In this document: positions 32,449 through 40,932 of the stretch, piece by piece
Numbering within the stretch: the stretch's first letter is position 1
How the letters are laid out: each line of letters starts with the position of its first letter
Source: Azospirillum oryzae
GTDB lineage: Bacteria; Pseudomonadota; Alphaproteobacteria; Azospirillales; Azospirillaceae
Assembly: GCF_008364795.1 (NCBI RefSeq)
Contig: NZ_VTTM01000008.1
Span: 124,001 to 188,000 of the forward strand
DNA length: 64,000 nucleotides
Direction: 5' to 3'
The notes under the pieces: model-generated
What the model saw: only the letters and a program-made list of their open reading frames with translations
What the model was told of the DNA's origin: nothing
Database searches by the model: none
Translations under genes and position numbers: made by a program

Positions 32449-32464
32449 ATGTTACATGTAACAT
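32449..32464. promoter_or_regulatory. 16-bp palindromic operator of the MazEF-type operon
   Basis: ATGTTACATGTAACAT is a perfect palindrome placed just upstream of the antitoxin ATG (which is at 32431 on the minus strand). Toxin-antitoxin operons are usually repressed by the antitoxin or complex binding such a site. The divergent PhyH-type gene starts about 180 bases away and might share the region, but that is inference. Confidence 0.75.
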
Positions 32465-32641
32465 TGATCGTCCGCCGATCCTGTGCAAGCCCAACCCCAA
32501 TAAACCCGCCCCTCTATAGACCCGCGACCTCGTGCCTCAGCAGCAGTGCGGTGCGTCGATGCGGATGCGCCTTGAAAGACCGATGCCCTTATGGAGAGTC
32601 TTCACCGCAGACGATTCTCCTTCCACGCGGTGTCGCATCCC

Positions 32642-33631
32642 ATGGCGTCCTCCTTCGTCCCCGCCTCCGCCCCCGTCGGCAGCTTTCTGGACAATGTGCG
32701 CACGCGCATCGCCTCGCCAGGGGCCTATTGGCGCAAGGCGAAGGCCGATCCGCGCTACGCCATCTACGACATCCTGCCCATCGTCACCGATCCGGTCCTG
32801 CGCGACCGGCTGGCGGCGCTGATCGCGGCCCGGCGGCCGCACACGCCGGGCTTCTACCCGTCGCTGGAGGCGCGGGACTGGTGCCGGACGCTGGAGACGG
32901 ACGGCATCACCCCGCTGCTGCCGCCGATCGCCCCCGCCATCGTCGCCGATCTGCGCGCCTATTTCGAGAACACCCCTTGCCAGGATCCCTTCCGCCCGCA
33001 TCTGGGCTGGTTCCGGCCCGACAGCCCGCCCAGCCCGGACTCCAACATGGGCTATCACGGCGTCGACCAGATCCTGCGCGCCCCCCATGTGCTGGCTCTC
33101 TTCAACGACCCCCAGGTGCTGGAGACGGCGGAGCTGTATCTCGGCTGCAAGCCGATCCTCGACAACATCGGCTGCTGGTGGTCCTGGGGCGGGGAGAGTT
33201 TCGGCGGGCGGGAGGCGGCCAAGGGCACCCAGCGCCACCACCGCGACCTCGACAGCCTGCGCGGCTTCAAGCTCTTCTTCTATCTGACCGACGTGGACGA
33301 GGACGGCGGCCCGCACATCTACGTCAAGGGCAGCCACCGCAGCCGCCAGCTCTCCACCGGCCGCGCCCTGACCGACGCGCAGGTGGAGGCCGCCTTCGGC
33401 ACCGCCGGCACGGTGACGATGACCGGCGCCGCCGGCAGCCGCTTCCTGGGCGACACCTACGGCGTCCACAAGGGCGCCCTGCCGCGGCGCGGCCGGCGTC
33501 TGCTGCTGACGGCCCAGTACAACGTCAACCGCAGCCCCCACGGCCCGACCGTCCCGCCGCTCGACCGCCGCTGCGCCGAGGTGCCGGCCGGGCTGGATCC
33601 CTTCGTGAACCAGATCTACGTGACGCCGTAA
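32642..33631 (+). CDS. PhyH-family Fe(II)/2-oxoglutarate dioxygenase
   Basis: 329 residues from the ATG at 32642 (a start at 32591 is also open, and neither has a strong ribosome site). The iron ligands of phytanoyl-CoA-hydroxylase-type enzymes are visible: H200-x-D202 in RHHRDLDSLRGFKLFFYL and distal H276 in GDTYGVHKGAL, with a later RRLLLTAQYNVNRS that may bind 2-oxoglutarate. GPHIYVKGSH precedes the distal His. It probably hydroxylates or desaturates a small molecule, possibly a sugar, in a region rich in Rieske oxygenases and glycosyltransferases. It converges on the GT2 gene at 33662. Confidence 0.85.
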   Translation: MASSFVPASAPVGSFLDNVRTRIASPGAYWRKAKADPRYAIYDILPIVTDPVLRDRLAALIAARRPHTPGFYPSLEARDWCRTLETDGITPLLPPIAPAIVADLRAYFENTPCQDPFRPHLGWFRPDSPPSPDSNMGYHGVDQILRAPHVLALFNDPQVLETAELYLGCKPILDNIGCWWSWGGESFGGREAAKGTQRHHRDLDSLRGFKLFFYLTDVDEDGGPHIYVKGSHRSRQLSTGRALTDAQVEAAFGTAGTVTMTGAAGSRFLGDTYGVHKGALPRRGRRLLLTAQYNVNRSPHGPTVPPLDRRCAEVPAGLDPFVNQIYVTP

Positions 33632-33661
33632 GGGAGGGATGGCTCCGGCAGTCGGGCGGCC

Positions 33662-34609
33662 TCAGCCCATGGCGAGAGCCGAGGCATAGCCGATCTCGTA
33701 ATACAGCCGGATCATCGCCCACAGGCTCTCGCCCTCAAGGCTGTCGATGTCGATGGCGGCCAGATCGGCCAGATTGACGTTGAAGTTGCAGCCCTGTTCC
33801 GCCTGCCCGTTCCGCCGTTGCATCAGGCGGTTGGAGACCCCCTGATAGAACATCCGCCGCATCAGCCAGCGGCGGTTCAGCCGGTCGGGGTGGATGAAAT
33901 GGGACACCGTGGCGGCCGGCACATAGTAGGTGGCGGCTCCCGCACGGCGCATCTCCACGAAGATGACGCCCTCGTTCGCCAGAAGGCCGTCTCCCCTGCG
34001 ACCGAGGTCGGTCGGAAAGGCACGGCCGGCCATCAGCCGCTTGCGGAAGGCGCAGTTCCCTTCGCCGAACCATTCGGTCTCACGCAGGAAGCGGGATTCG
34101 CTGTCCCAGCCCCAGCGGCATGAGAAGAAATGCAGCATGTCGTCGGCCAGCCAGCCCGGCCTAGGCACGGTCCCAAAATCCGGTTCGACCTCGCCCGCGA
34201 CGATGTCGACGGCGTCGCCCAACCGGTGGAAGGGCTCCAGCAACCGCTCCAGCCACCCGTCGCAGGCCCGCTCGTCGTCGTCGATGAAGGCGATCAGCGC
34301 TCCCGCCGCCTCGGCCACGCCGCGGTTGCGGGCGAAGCTGACGCCCGGACGCTCCTCCAGGATGTAGCGCAGCGGAACGCCTTGCAGGGCAAAGGCGGCC
34401 TGCCGGCGCTCGACGACCGGGCGCCCTTCCGCCAGGGCGGAATTGTCGATCACGAGGATTTCATGCGCAGCACCCGGAGAGCCTCCCACCCGCTGCCCGA
34501 TCAGGCTGTCCAGGCAGGCGCCGAGCAGTTCGGGGCGCCTATGGGTGCAGATAACGATGCTGACGGCGATTTCCAGGCTGTCGGTGTTGGGGGTTCCAGT
34601 GGTCGGCAT
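33662..34609 (-). CDS. Family 2 glycosyltransferase
   Basis: 315 residues: AVSIVICTHRRPELLGACLDSL is the first GT2 strand, ILVIDN the second, and FIDDDERAC gives the metal-binding DxD-type motif near residue 120. GVSFARNRGVAEAAGALIAFID is the usual run before it. C-terminal helices follow but no membrane segment is clear. It should use a nucleotide-sugar in the cytoplasm. The ATG at 34609 is 13 bases past the stop of the upstream three-domain glycosyltransferase gene; an ATG at 34636 would overlap it. The two likely act in one pathway. Confidence 0.85.
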   Translation of the reverse strand: MPTTGTPNTDSLEIAVSIVICTHRRPELLGACLDSLIGQRVGGSPGAAHEILVIDNSALAEGRPVVERRQAAFALQGVPLRYILEERPGVSFARNRGVAEAAGALIAFIDDDERACDGWLERLLEPFHRLGDAVDIVAGEVEPDFGTVPRPGWLADDMLHFFSCRWGWDSESRFLRETEWFGEGNCAFRKRLMAGRAFPTDLGRRGDGLLANEGVIFVEMRRAGAATYYVPAATVSHFIHPDRLNRRWLMRRMFYQGVSNRLMQRRNGQAEQGCNFNVNLADLAAIDIDSLEGESLWAMIRLYYEIGYASALAMG

Positions 34610-34622
34610 GCTGCTTCGCCTG

Positions 34623-36986
34623 TCAGTGATTGGCATGGACGATGCGCAGATCCGGCAGGCCCCAGGCGGTCACGCCCATATCCTTGGCCATCGCCGCCAG
34701 CCCCTCCGTCTCGATGTAGCCGCGATGGCTGTAGGGAGGAAAACACAGTCCCTCGCGATGAAGGTCCGCGCGCACCAGCAGCGCCGTGCCGCCAACCCCG
34801 TCCAGCGGCACGATGTCCTGGCCGGCGAAAGCGTCCAGATAGAGCCGACCGGCGCCGCGCGGCGGCTGGAAAATGCCGTCGGCCAGATGGCGCGGGTCCT
34901 CATCTCCCGTCAGCCGGAAGCTGTTGAGGTCGAAGGTCCGCCCGTCGGGCAGGACGCAGTGGGGAACGACGATGTCGCGCCCGGTGGCAAGCAGCCGGGC
35001 CAGCAGGTCCGGCGGATAGTCGACCAGATCGGCGTCGAGCCACAGCACCCAGTCCTCGTCCCCCAGCGCACCGGACAGCAGCCGGTTGCGCGAGCGCGCC
35101 AGCAGCTCCCGCCGCCGCCGCTGGACGTCCGGTGCCCAGCGCGGCCCCTCGGGCCGGAACCCGTAATCGTGACGCAGCAGAGCCACCCGGCGGTAGCGTT
35201 GCCGCAGCTCCGGCAGCCGGTCGGCCAGCCAGTCATGCGTGCCGTCGCCGCTGTCCCCCTCCAGAAAGCCCAGCGACAGGCGGGACGGATCATGGTCGAG
35301 CCGGCCGAGCAGCTCCAGATAGCGCGGCAGATGGGCGACGGCATCCTTCACCGGGGTCAGCACCAGCACCTTTTCATGCATCGTCGTCTTCTGCCGCGCC
35401 GCCACGGTCGCCGGGGCAGGCATGACGGCACGCCGATAGGCCTCCACCGGCAGGCGCTTGCCCATCTCCTCCAGCATGGCCCGGCAGCGGTCGCCGCTGA
35501 ATCGGGCGGCGGTCGCCTTCCAGTGGTCTTCGAAATGCGCGGCGGTGAAGGTGTTCCCGCCATGGACGACATAGGTGTAGAGCCGCGGCAGGTCCATCCG
35601 CACGACGCGGGCGCTGCGGCGCAGCTGCTCGACCACCGGCGTGTCCTCGCCGCGGCGAAGTGCCGGATAGCGGGGCATCACCGCCTTCTCGCACAGAAGC
35701 GAGCCTTCCCAGTCCCGTTCGCAGGACACCGCCAGCCGATCCTCGGCCGGCCACCAGATCATCCAGCGGCCGAGCAGGCAGGCCTGGGCGCCGGCCGCGG
35801 CCAGAACCCGCTGCTGCATCTGCAGCCGGCAGGGATCGTAGAGGTCGTCGTCGTCCCACTGGCAGACATAGCGGCCAGCCGCATGGTCGACGGCGATGTT
35901 GCGCAGCTCGCCCAGCGTCAGGCCGCCGTCCCGGCCGGCCGCATTCACCCGGATCAGACGAACGTTCCGGCCCCCGGCGGCACGAATTGCGCGCTCCAGC
36001 GGGTCGTCCTGCGGCAGTGCCGGGCTGTCGCAGACGATGACCAGTTCCCGGTTGGGATAGGTCTGGCGCGCGAAGCCGTCGATGGCGAACTCCAGCAGCG
36101 CCCGCCGCCCCCTGGTGACCATCAGGCAGGAGATCAGCGGCAGCCCCTCCGCCTTCGCCCCCTCCGCCGTTGCCAGCGGGGAGCGGGCACCCTCCGGCCG
36201 GCCGTCGGTCACCACCGCCGCGATCTGCCGCGGCAATGTGGCCTCGGGGCCGGCGCCGCGCCCGGCGGCATCGCGGAACCAGGTGCCCTCCCAGTAATGG
36301 ACGCCATAGGCCCGGCGTGTCGCCCGCTCCCAGAACACGGGATCGAACAGGCGGCCGCTCCAGCAATCCTCCTTGGTGACGGGGTAGAGCAGCTCCGGCG
36401 GCAGCACCGTCACCGCGGCGGCGCCATCCCCATGCCGGGCCTCTTCATATGCGGCATGGGCGCGGGTCAGCAGGAAGGGGCCGGTGGCGTCCAGAACGTC
36501 GGCGCTGGACCGCGCCTCGACCAGCCGGTCCAGCAGATGGTCCCAGAAGGGATGGCCGGGCACCGACGCCAGGAAGGACGGACACAGGATGCGGGGCAGC
36601 CCGCGCTCCACCGCCTTCGCCAGCCTGCCATGCTCCTCTGGCTCCAGCCCGACGACGAAGCTCCGGCCCTCCAGCAGCCCGTCGATCGGACGCAGGCATT
36701 CGAAATCGAGGTCGGCATAGACCCCGCCGAAGCGGCGCAGGATCAGGTAGCGCGCCAGATCGATCCGCGCGATGGGATCGGCATAGCCGTGGAAGACCGG
36801 CAGCAGCGCCGGATGCTCCTCCGCGATGAAGCGCCCGATGTCCTCGTCGGTCCAGAACCGGTACTCGAAGCCGGAATTGCGGTCGATCCAGCTGCGCTGC
36901 AGCGCCTGGAATTCCAGCGGAACGTCGCGTGTCTTCCAGGTCTGGTGGATCAAGCGCGGGATCGGGGAACAGGTGTCGGTGCGCAT
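34623..36986 (-). CDS. Three-domain glycosyltransferase (GT32-like, GT2, Anp1/GT62-like)
   Basis: 787 residues. Domain 1 (1-230) has RLIHQTWKTRDVP and the D92-x-D94 motif in GGVYADLDFECLRP, typical of GT32/DXD sugar-binding enzymes. Domain 2 (about 275-550) is GT2-like, LPLISCLMVTRGRRALLEFAID..., with QWDDDDLYDPCRL near residue 378. Domain 3 (about 560-787) resembles Anp1-type GT62, VLVLTPVKDAVAHLPRYLELL, GDSGDGTHDWL and LWLDADLVDYPPDLL near residue 650. Such a fusion could add several sugars in sequence. The start at 36986 is ATG; an upstream TTG at 37001 is less likely. It shares its strand with the following GT2 gene. Functions beyond glycosyl transfer are unknown. Confidence 0.85.
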   Translation of the reverse strand: MRTDTCSPIPRLIHQTWKTRDVPLEFQALQRSWIDRNSGFEYRFWTDEDIGRFIAEEHPALLPVFHGYADPIARIDLARYLILRRFGGVYADLDFECLRPIDGLLEGRSFVVGLEPEEHGRLAKAVERGLPRILCPSFLASVPGHPFWDHLLDRLVEARSSADVLDATGPFLLTRAHAAYEEARHGDGAAAVTVLPPELLYPVTKEDCWSGRLFDPVFWERATRRAYGVHYWEGTWFRDAAGRGAGPEATLPRQIAAVVTDGRPEGARSPLATAEGAKAEGLPLISCLMVTRGRRALLEFAIDGFARQTYPNRELVIVCDSPALPQDDPLERAIRAAGGRNVRLIRVNAAGRDGGLTLGELRNIAVDHAAGRYVCQWDDDDLYDPCRLQMQQRVLAAAGAQACLLGRWMIWWPAEDRLAVSCERDWEGSLLCEKAVMPRYPALRRGEDTPVVEQLRRSARVVRMDLPRLYTYVVHGGNTFTAAHFEDHWKATAARFSGDRCRAMLEEMGKRLPVEAYRRAVMPAPATVAARQKTTMHEKVLVLTPVKDAVAHLPRYLELLGRLDHDPSRLSLGFLEGDSGDGTHDWLADRLPELRQRYRRVALLRHDYGFRPEGPRWAPDVQRRRRELLARSRNRLLSGALGDEDWVLWLDADLVDYPPDLLARLLATGRDIVVPHCVLPDGRTFDLNSFRLTGDEDPRHLADGIFQPPRGAGRLYLDAFAGQDIVPLDGVGGTALLVRADLHREGLCFPPYSHRGYIETEGLAAMAKDMGVTAWGLPDLRIVHANH

Positions 36987-37356
36987 GGACTTTGACCGCA
37001 ATTGTGCATGGACCGATAAGCACTATTGCCGAGCCAGCTCAATAGAAATGAGTGCTTGGGAAAAATCTGTCACACTTCGTTTCATTCGACACACGCGAAT
37101 GTTGAAATCACTTTTGGATCTTCATTTTATTGCCAGGCATGAACAACTCATCATACGAGTCAACCCTTCAAGGCATATCATTTAAGTATAATATAATTAA
37201 GGTTAATCTTCTTATGATTGTATTTCAGGCGCGCCTCTCACATCGGAAAGGCGGTTTCCCTCCTTGTGGATGACTGGACGCGGACATGCCGCGGCTGGTA
37301 GGCCGTCATCGGGATGTCGTTTCCCCCTGCCGCAGCCCTCAGAGAACAGCCCAGCC
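36987..37356. other. AT-rich divergent gap
   Basis: About 370 bases between the divergent glycosyltransferase and Nudix genes. The stretch 37100-37260 is much more AT-rich than the window average (for example TTTAAGTATAATATAATTAAGG near 37190), which suggests promoters, bound nucleoid proteins or recently acquired DNA. No RNA gene, repeat or motif is clear enough to name. Confidence 0.45.
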
Positions 37357-37965
37357 ATGCCCGGACACCGCCCCTACCGACTGCATCGCCCCTGGACCGT
37401 GCTGGACAGCCGCGAGCTGCTCGACGCCGATCCCTTCCTGAAGGTGCGGGTGGAGACGGTGGAACTGCCGGACGGGCGGCGGATCGACGACTACTACCAG
37501 TTCGACCAGCCCTCCTTCGCCTGCATCTTCGCCGAGACGGCGGACGGGCGGATCGTCACCTACCGCCAGTATCGCCACGGCCCGCGCAAGGTCGGTCTGG
37601 TCTTCCCCGGCGGCCACCTGTCGCCCGGCGAGGAACCGCTGGCCGCGGCGAAACGCGAACTGCTGGAGGAGACCGGGATGGAGGCGGAGAGCTGGACCGA
37701 CCTCGGCGCCTATATCGTCAATGCCAACCAGGGCGGGGCCTGGTCGCACATGTTCCACGCCGCCGGCTGCCGCCGGGTCGCCGATCCGATCGCCGACGAC
37801 CTGGAGGACACCGAGATCCTGCAGTTGACCCGGCAGGAGCTGCTGGAGGCCATCGGCCGCGGCGAGATGCACCTGCTGACCCAGATCGCACTGGTCAGCA
37901 TGGTCTGGCAGGCCGACATCGCGCGGGTGCTGTCCCGCCCCCACTCCCCGGACACGGCCCCCTGA
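37357..37965 (+). CDS. Nudix hydrolase, ADP-ribose pyrophosphatase-like
   Basis: 202 residues with a full Nudix box near residues 86-108: G, five residues, E, seven residues, RELLEETG, in the segment GGHLSPGEEPLAAAKRELLE. The protein begins with VLDSRELLDADPFLKVRVETVELPDGR, like ADP-sugar pyrophosphatases of the NudF type. It should hydrolyse nucleoside-diphosphate-linked compounds such as ADP-ribose in the cytoplasm. The ATG at 37357 was chosen because a longer frame to 37264 adds sequence without family features. A small secreted-protein gene follows after 22 bases, so the two are likely co-transcribed. Confidence 0.85.
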   Translation: MPGHRPYRLHRPWTVLDSRELLDADPFLKVRVETVELPDGRRIDDYYQFDQPSFACIFAETADGRIVTYRQYRHGPRKVGLVFPGGHLSPGEEPLAAAKRELLEETGMEAESWTDLGAYIVNANQGGAWSHMFHAAGCRRVADPIADDLEDTEILQLTRQELLEAIGRGEMHLLTQIALVSMVWQADIARVLSRPHSPDTAP

Positions 37966-37987
37966 AACGCCAGTTGAGGAAAACCGG

Positions 37988-38287
37988 ATGACCCGCTTCG
38001 CCCTCTCCGTTCCGATGGCCGCCCTTCTGTTGAGCGGCATCCTCGCATCCCCGGCCGGCGCCGAGCCGATGAAAGGCCGGTACGAGCTGCGCTGCCAGGA
38101 CCCGCAGACCCGGCAATGGAGCGTCGCCGGGCAGGTGACCGACCCGGAGATCGTCGATCTGCCGGCATCCGGCGGCCAAGCTGGGAAAAAGCCCGGCGGA
38201 CGTGAGGTGCGCGGCACCGGGACCGACGGCAAGCCGGTGGTCCTGCCCATGCCGTCGGACCGCACCTGCATGCTCAGCGCGCGCTGA
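37988..38287 (+). CDS. Small secreted protein of unknown function
   Basis: 99 residues with a clear signal peptide (basic start, hydrophobic SVPMAALLLSGILA, cleavage probably after AGA at about residue 25). The mature part of about 75 residues has two cysteines (CQDP, DRTCML) that could form a disulfide in the periplasm and a VTDPEIVDLPASGG stretch. No family is recognised. It lies 22 bases after the Nudix gene and before a strong hairpin (38293-38326), so it probably ends that transcript. Confidence 0.65.
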   Translation: MTRFALSVPMAALLLSGILASPAGAEPMKGRYELRCQDPQTRQWSVAGQVTDPEIVDLPASGGQAGKKPGGREVRGTGTDGKPVVLPMPSDRTCMLSAR

Positions 38288-38292
38288 CCGGC

Positions 38293-38326
38293 GTCGGTTC
38301 CCCCCGCCATCGAACGGGGAACCGAC
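38293..38326 (+). terminator. Hairpin after the small secreted-protein gene
   Basis: Eleven-base perfect arms (GTCGGTTCCCC and GGGGAACCGAC) around a 12-base loop, starting six bases after the stop codon at 38285-38287. There is no T run, so intrinsic termination may be weak or assisted by Rho, but the placement fits an end-of-transcript structure. Confidence 0.55.
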
Positions 38327-38462
38327 CGTCAAACTGTAACATCCCCGCTGTAGCTTCCCGACGCTCGCCAAGATCAAGGCGGCGCCGAACGGGCTCCAAT
38401 AAGCCCGACGGTGCCGCTCATGCCAGCCGCTTGCCCTGATGAGGGTTCGGGAGACACCAGCC

Positions 38463-40391
38463 ATGACCGATTTGCCTGTTCAGCTGCCTGAAACGTCGCG
38501 CCGTTCGGTGCTCCGCGCCCTTGCCGGGCTGCCGCTGCTGCCGGTCGCCGGCATCGGCGCCGGCGAGCTGCTGTTCGCCTCGGGCGCCGAGGCGGCATCC
38601 GCCAAGGGTGCGCCGGTCGCCGTCGAGTTCGTCGGCATGGCCGCCCCCACCACGGCCGCCGCGCAGGCCAAGACCACGGTCGAGTCCAGCATGGTCGTGA
38701 CCTGGGCCGACGGCTCCAAGCAGAGCTTCGCTCTCGGCTACCAGCCGCTGTTCATCACCGGCGATCACGTGCCGGACGGCAAGGGCGGCACGATCCTGGC
38801 CGGCGGCTATACCGACATCAACGGCAAGCCGATCCTCGATCAGTCGATGGCGACCCCGGCGCCGTTCTTCTCCGACTGCCCGGACGGCTGCAACCTGCTG
38901 GCCCCGATCCCCGGCGCCAAGGTGGCGGGCGTGACCGGCAACACCCTGTTCGCCGTCGTCCAGTTCGAATACGCCACCCGCGATTCCAAGGACGCCTCGA
39001 TGTACGGCAAGCTGCCGTCGCCGATCGCCGTCCTGACGCTGGACCAGAACAAGGAAACCGGTGCCTTGAAGCTGGTGCAGTACCACAACGTCGACACCAG
39101 CCCGGCGCACGGCCTGTGGATCACCTGCGGCGCCAGCCTGTCGCCCTGGAACACCCACCTGTCGAGCGAGGAGTACGAGCCGGACGCGGCGGCGCTGGAC
39201 GACCAGTTCCGCGCCTACAGCAAGAACCTGTTCGGCGACGAGACCAAGGCCAACCCCTACCACTACGGCCACCTGCCGGAAGTGACGGTGAACGCCGACG
39301 GCACCGGCACCATCAGGAAGCACTACTGCATGGGCCGCATCTCGCACGAGCTGGTGCAGGTGATGCCGGACGAGCGCACCGTGCTGATGGGTGACGACGC
39401 CACCAACGGCGGCCTGTTCATGTTCATCGCCGATCAGCCCAAGGACCTGTCCGCCGGCACCCTCTATGCCGCGAAGATGGAGCAGGAGGCCGGCAAGGAC
39501 ATCGACAAGGGCGGCGCCTTCGCCCTGAAGTGGGTCAAGCTGGGCCACGCCACCAGCGCCGAGATCGAGAAGCTGGCCGACAGTCTGAAGGCCGCCGACA
39601 TCGTCGAGGTGAAGAAGGAGGATCCGAAGGACCCGTCCTTCACCGCCATCCCCTTCAACGGCAAGACCCAGTGGGTCAAGTTCAAGCCGGGCATGGAGAA
39701 GGCCGCCGCCTTCCTGGAAACCCACCGCTACGCCCCCACCGTCGGCGCCACGCTGGCCCTGACCAAGCTGGAAGGCGTCACCGTCAACGCCAAGGACAAG
39801 ACCGCCTACATGGCCGTGTCCTACATCTACAAGACGATGAGCGACGGCAAGAGCGGCATCAAGGTCGACAAGATCAACGCCGGCGCCGTCTATCAGCTGC
39901 CGATGAAGGGCGGCCAGACCGACATGGCAGGCTCCGCCATCGCCAGCGACTGGGTGCCGGTGCATTTCAGCGCCGTCCCGGCCCTGGTCGGCCGCGACCT
40001 GGCCACGCCGGACGCGCTGGGCAACACCGCCGACGCCGACCTGATCGCCAACCCCGACAACCTGAAATTCTCCGAGAAGCTGCGCACCCTGTTCATCGGC
40101 GAGGACAGCGGCAACCACGTCAACAACTTCCTCTGGGCCTACAACGTCGAGACCAAGAAGCTGGCCCGCATCCTGTCCTGCCCGGCCGGTGCGGAATCGA
40201 CCGGCCTGCAGGCGGTCGACGACGTCAACGGCTTCTCCTACGTCATGAGCAACTTCCAGCACCCCGGCGACTGGGAGAAGGGGCTGCACGACAAGGTGAA
40301 GGACAGCCTCGCCTCGCTGATCGACGACGCCTACCGCAACCGCCGCAGCGGCGGCGTCGGCTACATCCACGGGCTGCCGCAGGCGGTTTGA
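38463..40391 (+). CDS. PhoX-family alkaline phosphatase-like protein (DUF839), Tat-exported
   Basis: 642 residues. A Tat signal is evident (SRRSVLRALAGLPLLPVAGIG, twin Arg at residues 13-14, cleavage likely after about residue 42). The mature protein matches the PhoX/DUF839 group, a beta-propeller-type calcium/iron phosphatase, with stretches such as AHGLWITCGASLSPWNTHLSSEEYEPDA, TVLMGDDATNGGLFMFIA and KLRTLFIGEDSGNHVNNFLWAYN that hold many acidic ligand residues. It should release phosphate from phosphomonoesters in the periplasm. GGGAG precedes the ATG by about nine bases. It may be phosphate-regulated, but I found no correctly spaced Pho box. A strong terminator follows at 40451-40479. Confidence 0.9.
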   Translation: MTDLPVQLPETSRRSVLRALAGLPLLPVAGIGAGELLFASGAEAASAKGAPVAVEFVGMAAPTTAAAQAKTTVESSMVVTWADGSKQSFALGYQPLFITGDHVPDGKGGTILAGGYTDINGKPILDQSMATPAPFFSDCPDGCNLLAPIPGAKVAGVTGNTLFAVVQFEYATRDSKDASMYGKLPSPIAVLTLDQNKETGALKLVQYHNVDTSPAHGLWITCGASLSPWNTHLSSEEYEPDAAALDDQFRAYSKNLFGDETKANPYHYGHLPEVTVNADGTGTIRKHYCMGRISHELVQVMPDERTVLMGDDATNGGLFMFIADQPKDLSAGTLYAAKMEQEAGKDIDKGGAFALKWVKLGHATSAEIEKLADSLKAADIVEVKKEDPKDPSFTAIPFNGKTQWVKFKPGMEKAAAFLETHRYAPTVGATLALTKLEGVTVNAKDKTAYMAVSYIYKTMSDGKSGIKVDKINAGAVYQLPMKGGQTDMAGSAIASDWVPVHFSAVPALVGRDLATPDALGNTADADLIANPDNLKFSEKLRTLFIGEDSGNHVNNFLWAYNVETKKLARILSCPAGAESTGLQAVDDVNGFSYVMSNFQHPGDWEKGLHDKVKDSLASLIDDAYRNRRSGGVGYIHGLPQAV

Positions 40392-40450
40392 GAACGTCAG
40401 CCCGACAGGGTCCCCGATGGGGCCCGACGGGGGCTGGGCGGAAGAGAAGA

Positions 40451-40479
40451 ACGCGGCCGGGCAACCGGCCGCGTTTTTT
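40451..40479 (+). terminator. Rho-independent terminator of the PhoX gene
   Basis: A perfect ten-base GC-rich stem (ACGCGGCCGG and CCGGCCGCGT), a GCAA loop and a run of six T's starting at the last stem base. It lies 59 bases after the phosphatase stop codon. This is a textbook intrinsic terminator. Confidence 0.95.
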
Positions 40480-40549
40480 CATGGTTTGATCAAAAGAAGT
40501 AATACTACCGCCAAATCGCATAGCGGCGTTTTTCTTGGAAGTGGTAATC

Positions 40550-40572
40550 ACCAATCGACCTAGGACCAATCG
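40550..40572. promoter_or_regulatory. Direct repeat ACCAATCG upstream of the tandem small genes
   Basis: Two copies of ACCAATCG 15 bases apart flank a CCTAGG, inside an imperfect inverted repeat with ATCACC and GGTGAT at its outer edges. It is about 90 bases before the first of two paralogous small genes. This is a plausible activator or repressor site, supported only by the repeat itself. Confidence 0.25.
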
Positions 40573-40663
40573 GTGATCTTAACACCTCGTTAACTGGCCG
40601 GATGGCTAAATAAGTTCATCAGAACGGGCAGAAGCCTCCACCACGAATACAGGGATCTCCGCC

Positions 40664-40885
40664 ATGTCCAAGACCGATTGCGCCGTCAACATCTTCGTCT
40701 CTGCCTCCCTGCACCTGGATGTGGTTGACGAATTCATCGCCATCACCCAGTCGAAGCTGAACGGCGCCACCAGCGATTTCACCCGCGACAGCCTGGCCGA
40801 CCTGCTGGCGGGCCTGACCGAGCAGCGCGAGACCTACCGCACCGTGCTGGCCGCCGCCCCGACCGTCAACGCGCTCGCCGCCTGA
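40664..40885 (+). CDS. Small protein, first of two tandem paralogues
   Basis: 73 residues. Shares with the next gene the pattern S-LHL-V--EFIA, TxxFxRDSLxDLLxxLTEQRxxY, which fills most of the length and looks like two amphipathic helices. The Cys at position 6 is not shared. No transmembrane segment or signal. AGGGATC stands nine bases before the ATG. No family is recognised; small size, tandem duplication and location after a terminator suggest an adaptor or stress protein, but this is a guess. Confidence 0.7.
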   Translation: MSKTDCAVNIFVSASLHLDVVDEFIAITQSKLNGATSDFTRDSLADLLAGLTEQRETYRTVLAAAPTVNALAA

Positions 40886-40932
40886 TCCGCCCGCTTCCTC
40901 TGCCGCCCCCTTTCTTCCGAAAGACCGCCATC

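Noticed and set aside
38326..38362. Possible Pho box before the phosphatase gene (CTGTAAC and CTGTAGC)
   Set aside because: The two half-sites are 14 bases apart instead of 11 and only partly match, so I do not call it.
38418..40370. 650-codon open frame antisense to the phosphatase gene
   Set aside because: Composition is dominated by Val, Gly, Asp and His runs without any domain; the sense frame has a Tat signal, family features and a terminator.
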